From NCBI GenBank assembly GCA_021904315.1, contig CM038910.1:17918001-17982000 (forward strand): DNA of 64,000 bases, read 5' to 3'. The notes beneath the pieces were generated by a model. The model was not told the origin of the DNA. It saw only the letters and a program-made list of their open reading frames with translations, and did not search any database. This document shows, piece by piece, positions 61,201 to 64,000 of this stretch (the stretch's first letter is position 1; every line of letters begins with the position of its first letter). This DNA is from Sphagnum magellanicum (taxonomy: Eukaryota; Streptophyta; Sphagnopsida; Sphagnales; Sphagnaceae). The translations under genes and the position numbers were made by a program.

Positions 61201-64000
61201 CTGCTGCAGACTCTCATCCTTGGAATCATCCTGAACTGCTTCAAACATTGACTCCAGTCGCTTCTCTCTTTCCTCCTGCATACATGACAGCACAACTTCA
61301 AACCTTCACTTTTGCCTCTTTATCTTATGAATAAGTACGAAGCGGAGCAAAACAATCACATTGGAGAGTGTAAGGTTCACCTCAATGAAGAAAGGCTCTT
61401 CAGTGCGGTCCCAGCGACGAATAGAGCGGTCATGTGAGCCTGTGACAACAAAGTCACCATGTGGGCTCACTGCAAGACACCAAACCTCTGCATGATGCCC
61501 CTCCAGCGTAAGCAGCAGCTCAAACTTGTCAGCATCCCAATATTTCAAGACCCCATCCTTCCCTGCACTGAAAATGTAGTGCGTCTTCGGCACAAATTGG
61601 ACTGCCATGACACTGCCAAACCAAGGAACATTCAAACACCTTTGTCAGCCAACAAGTCACACCAGAGTACAGTCAACTGGAACTAGATTTCAAGAGTCCC
61701 ACGCATATGCTTACTAAGAAAAACTGAGCTACAAGTTGGAGCTACACCTGTCCCCATGTGCAAAGAGTGACCTATGGCAATCACCAAAATCCATGCCCCA
61801 GATCTTGAGATTCTTGTCGGCAGATCCACTGGCCAGCAAAGCACCATCTGATGATATGTCCATTGTCAAAACGGGTAGTTTATGCCCATATAGTGACACA
61901 AAAAACTTCAAAGAATCGGAAAAAAACACCTGTGCCTCAAAACAACCCAGCAGAGAGGGCGATCAGGATATTACATTTCAGCAGATCAGACAGCCCAATT
62001 TGGGCTCTGAGAGAATGTGGATCTTATTGCAACATGAACACAAGTTTCATCATTACTAGTGGAGGGTGGGTCTTGCCCTGATACTTAACATGCTTAGGGA
62101 AAGCAGGCACATACATCAAGAGTTGAAATAGGTCTGCTACCTTGATAGTGGAGTCGAGCAGAGCCACTGCAATATACTTGGCATCAGGGCTGGTACGCAC
62201 ACAAAGCACATCATCTGTCATTCTCAGCAAGCAAGTGTTGCGCACACTGAGATGCTTGCTAGACTGCAAAACCAAAACCACTGACATACACAATGAATTG
62301 TTGGCTGGTACGTAAAATACCTTCTCACTGAGCAAGACTGTGAAACTTACTGGAAAAGTCACAATACAGGCTGTTCTGCAAGATATTGTTAAGATCAATC
62401 AATCAATCACATGCATCCTGTCAAAAGTCTACCTTATCTGTAGATTGAACAAGTTGATACTCCCAGAACTTGACATCATGGTCTGCACCCCCACTGACAA
62501 AGCCCGAACCATCAGGCATGGGAGCCAGCGACCATACTGCACCTCCATGAGCATCTACAACTTGAATGAGCTCAGCAGCAGCTATATCAAAGATCTCAAG
62601 TGTGCCAGCTTTTGTTCCCAATATAGCTTGTCGGTTCCCAGGAACAATTATACCACAGAGCCCATACCCTGACTCTATAGTCCGAAGGCATGTGCCTGAC
62701 CTAGGGTTCCATATCTTCACAGCATTGTGACTGGCAGTCATAAGAGTAGTACTGTCAGCACTTAGAACTGTCACTCGAACATCTGAGCGGTGACCAGGAA
62801 GGTCGATTGAATGGATGCGGGAGGAAGTCTGTTCCTGAAGCTCATAAACTTCCAGACTGTTGTTTTGTAGAGCAAGGGCAATTGTTGCTATGACCCCTTT
62901 CTTGGGCTGCAATGGAGAAAAAGAAAAAGAACCTAACTTTTGCTTCAACCTGACAATTTGTGATAACTCAAACATGTCTGAAGCTAAGATCTCCTTAGCA
63001 TCATCTTCATGGTCATCTCCATCAACATTCTCCTCTCCTTCCATATCCTCCCCCTTTGTAGAATTTTTCTTTCTCTTTCTCTTCTTCCTTCTCTTGGCCT
63101 TCTTCAGCATCTCTGATTCATCACGAATGCGATACACCTCAACAGTCTTGCCTGCCACTTGACAACCCAAAAGAGTTCCAGAGCTGTTGAACTTCACTGT
63201 TGCAACTCGATCAGCACTCTGGCGCTTGATGGTTCCTAGAGGCAGCAAAATGTCCCAATTGGTCTCAGCTAGATCTCTGCCAGAGTCCTTTTGTAGAACC
63301 TGCCCATCTGGACCTGCGGCAGTAACCAATCCTTTCTCGGTTTCTGGCACCACATGTTCTTCCTTCTGATTAATCAACAATATGCATTTGTCAGAAATAG
63401 CATAGGTACTCATCACTACAGTTCTTACAGAAGGATGAAGTACACTAGCAGACAGTACACAAGCATGAGACTAAAAACAGAAACATAGGAACAATCCCAA
63501 GAGCATACAGACCTCATTTGGAGCAATTCCATACACACGAAGTTCAGGGTCTGCAGATCCAATGACCAGGTGCCGCTCCAGAGGGTCCACATCCAGTGAC
63601 CAGACAGCACTTCGATTGCTTACCACCCTTTGCACACAGCTCTGTGTATCCAGGTCCCACACCCGAACATTTGTGTCTTTGGAGGAGCTCACCAGCTTCT
63701 TGCAGTTCTCCAAAAATAAAAGATCTGTGACCTGTTGCCACATTTGTAGTTAGCTCTTGTTGTAATCAAAGCATCATCATATAATTGTGTTGACATTGCA
63801 GAAAGGGAAAGAGCAGGGGAAAGATGTTTGTAAGTTCAGCTCATTAGGCAGTCAGTGCCAAGATCAAAGAGTCCACCTGATGAACAAAGGATCAAGAGGA
63901 AACCTGATCACGATGTGCACGCAGGGAATAAAGACCTGCCTCCCCTACTGCATCCCACACAATGATATTGGTATCGGTGCTGCCTGATGCCAGTAGTGCT
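58266..64000 (-). CDS. WDR3: WDR3/UTP12 WD40 protein of the SSU processome (5' part missing)
   Basis: Nucleolar WD40 protein (yeast Utp12/Dip2) of the UTP-B complex, required for 18S rRNA processing. Exons read: 64000-63904 (partial), 63731-63513, 63365-62433, 62263-62141, 61929-61748, 61612-61381, 61275-61090, 60985-60857, 60509-60441, 60309-60187, 60029-59979, 58415-58266; all GT..AG and in phase, 830 residues. Repeats visible include [49 protein letters not shown] and [11 protein letters not shown]. Between blades are a basic [13 protein letters not shown] segment, a likely nucleolar signal, and an acidic stretch. The C-terminal Utp12 domain includes [34 protein letters not shown] and a lysine-rich tail ending SRSI. 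The start and first WD repeats lie beyond the window edge. The last intron (58416-59978) contains an RT relic. Confidence 0.93.
59211..59978 (-). mobile_element. Reverse-transcriptase relic in the last WDR3 intron
   Basis: On the same strand as WDR3, [19 protein letters not shown] leads into [10 protein letters not shown], then after one stop RFVDDLF (the catalytic Y/F-x-DD box, near 59690-59710), CNFLDLAV and [20 protein letters not shown], then [15 protein letters not shown]. The order matches the RT of the GIPMGT-C type, which I associate with Penelope-like elements; that class assignment is uncertain. The frame 59705-59211 is open for 164 codons. No GIY-YIG domain or element ends were seen. 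The upstream part is read continuously from WDR3 exon 60029-59979, so intron retention would append RT residues. Confidence 0.7.

Overview
The window is nuclear DNA of a land plant. Evidence: spliced genes with GT..AG introns, TTTAGGG-type interstitial telomere repeats and telo-box motifs, plant-type gene families (EXO70 of the G/I clade, a plant SAM-domain protein), and long AT-rich intergenic stretches packed with decayed transposons and minisatellites. The multi-exon gene layout and the relic types (hAT, Helitron, LINE-like and Penelope-like RT) would fit a fern, lycophyte or bryophyte better than a compact angiosperm genome. The species call is inference only.

Four genes look intact, and one large gene relic is present. 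(1) 4009-12868, minus: GPI ethanolamine phosphate transferase 3 (PIG-O), 21 exons, 1166 residues, acting in GPI-anchor assembly in the ER. (2) 26844-28025, minus: a single-exon SAM-domain protein of 393 residues. (3) 37855-41110, minus: an intron-bearing valyl-tRNA synthetase pseudogene with stops, frameshifts and loss of both class-I signature motifs. (4) 54453-57450, plus: an EXO70 exocyst subunit, 4 exons, 738 residues. (5) 58266 to beyond 64000, minus: the C-terminal 830 residues of the WD40 protein WDR3/UTP12 of the small-subunit processome, with its 5' end outside the window. EXO70 and WDR3 converge with about 815 bp between their stop codons. I see no operon-like or pathway link among these genes; they are unrelated housekeeping loci.

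The gaps hold relics: a LINE-like ORF end (640-1400), a possible zf-RVT fragment (14340-14612), the end of a Helitron helicase (20370-20530), a Myb/SANT ORF (30400-31012), a hAT transposase (44060-46540) and a reverse transcriptase inside the last WDR3 intron (59211-59978). There are also candidate non-autonomous foldback or inverted-repeat elements at 32676-32880, 33953-34710 and 50335-50782.

The most unusual feature is the number of short tandem arrays attached to genes: a 47-48 bp telo-box array upstream of PIG-O, a 45 bp telo-box array upstream of the ValRS relic, a 50 bp array grown out of the last codons of the SAM gene, an (AAGGG)7 tract one base before the SAM start codon, about 75-100 bp repeats in EXO70 intron 1, and a 42 bp array between EXO70 and WDR3. 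I found no CRISPR array, rRNA or convincing tRNA. I do not see a new multi-gene system; the best leads are the gene-linked minisatellites and the RT relic in the WDR3 intron.
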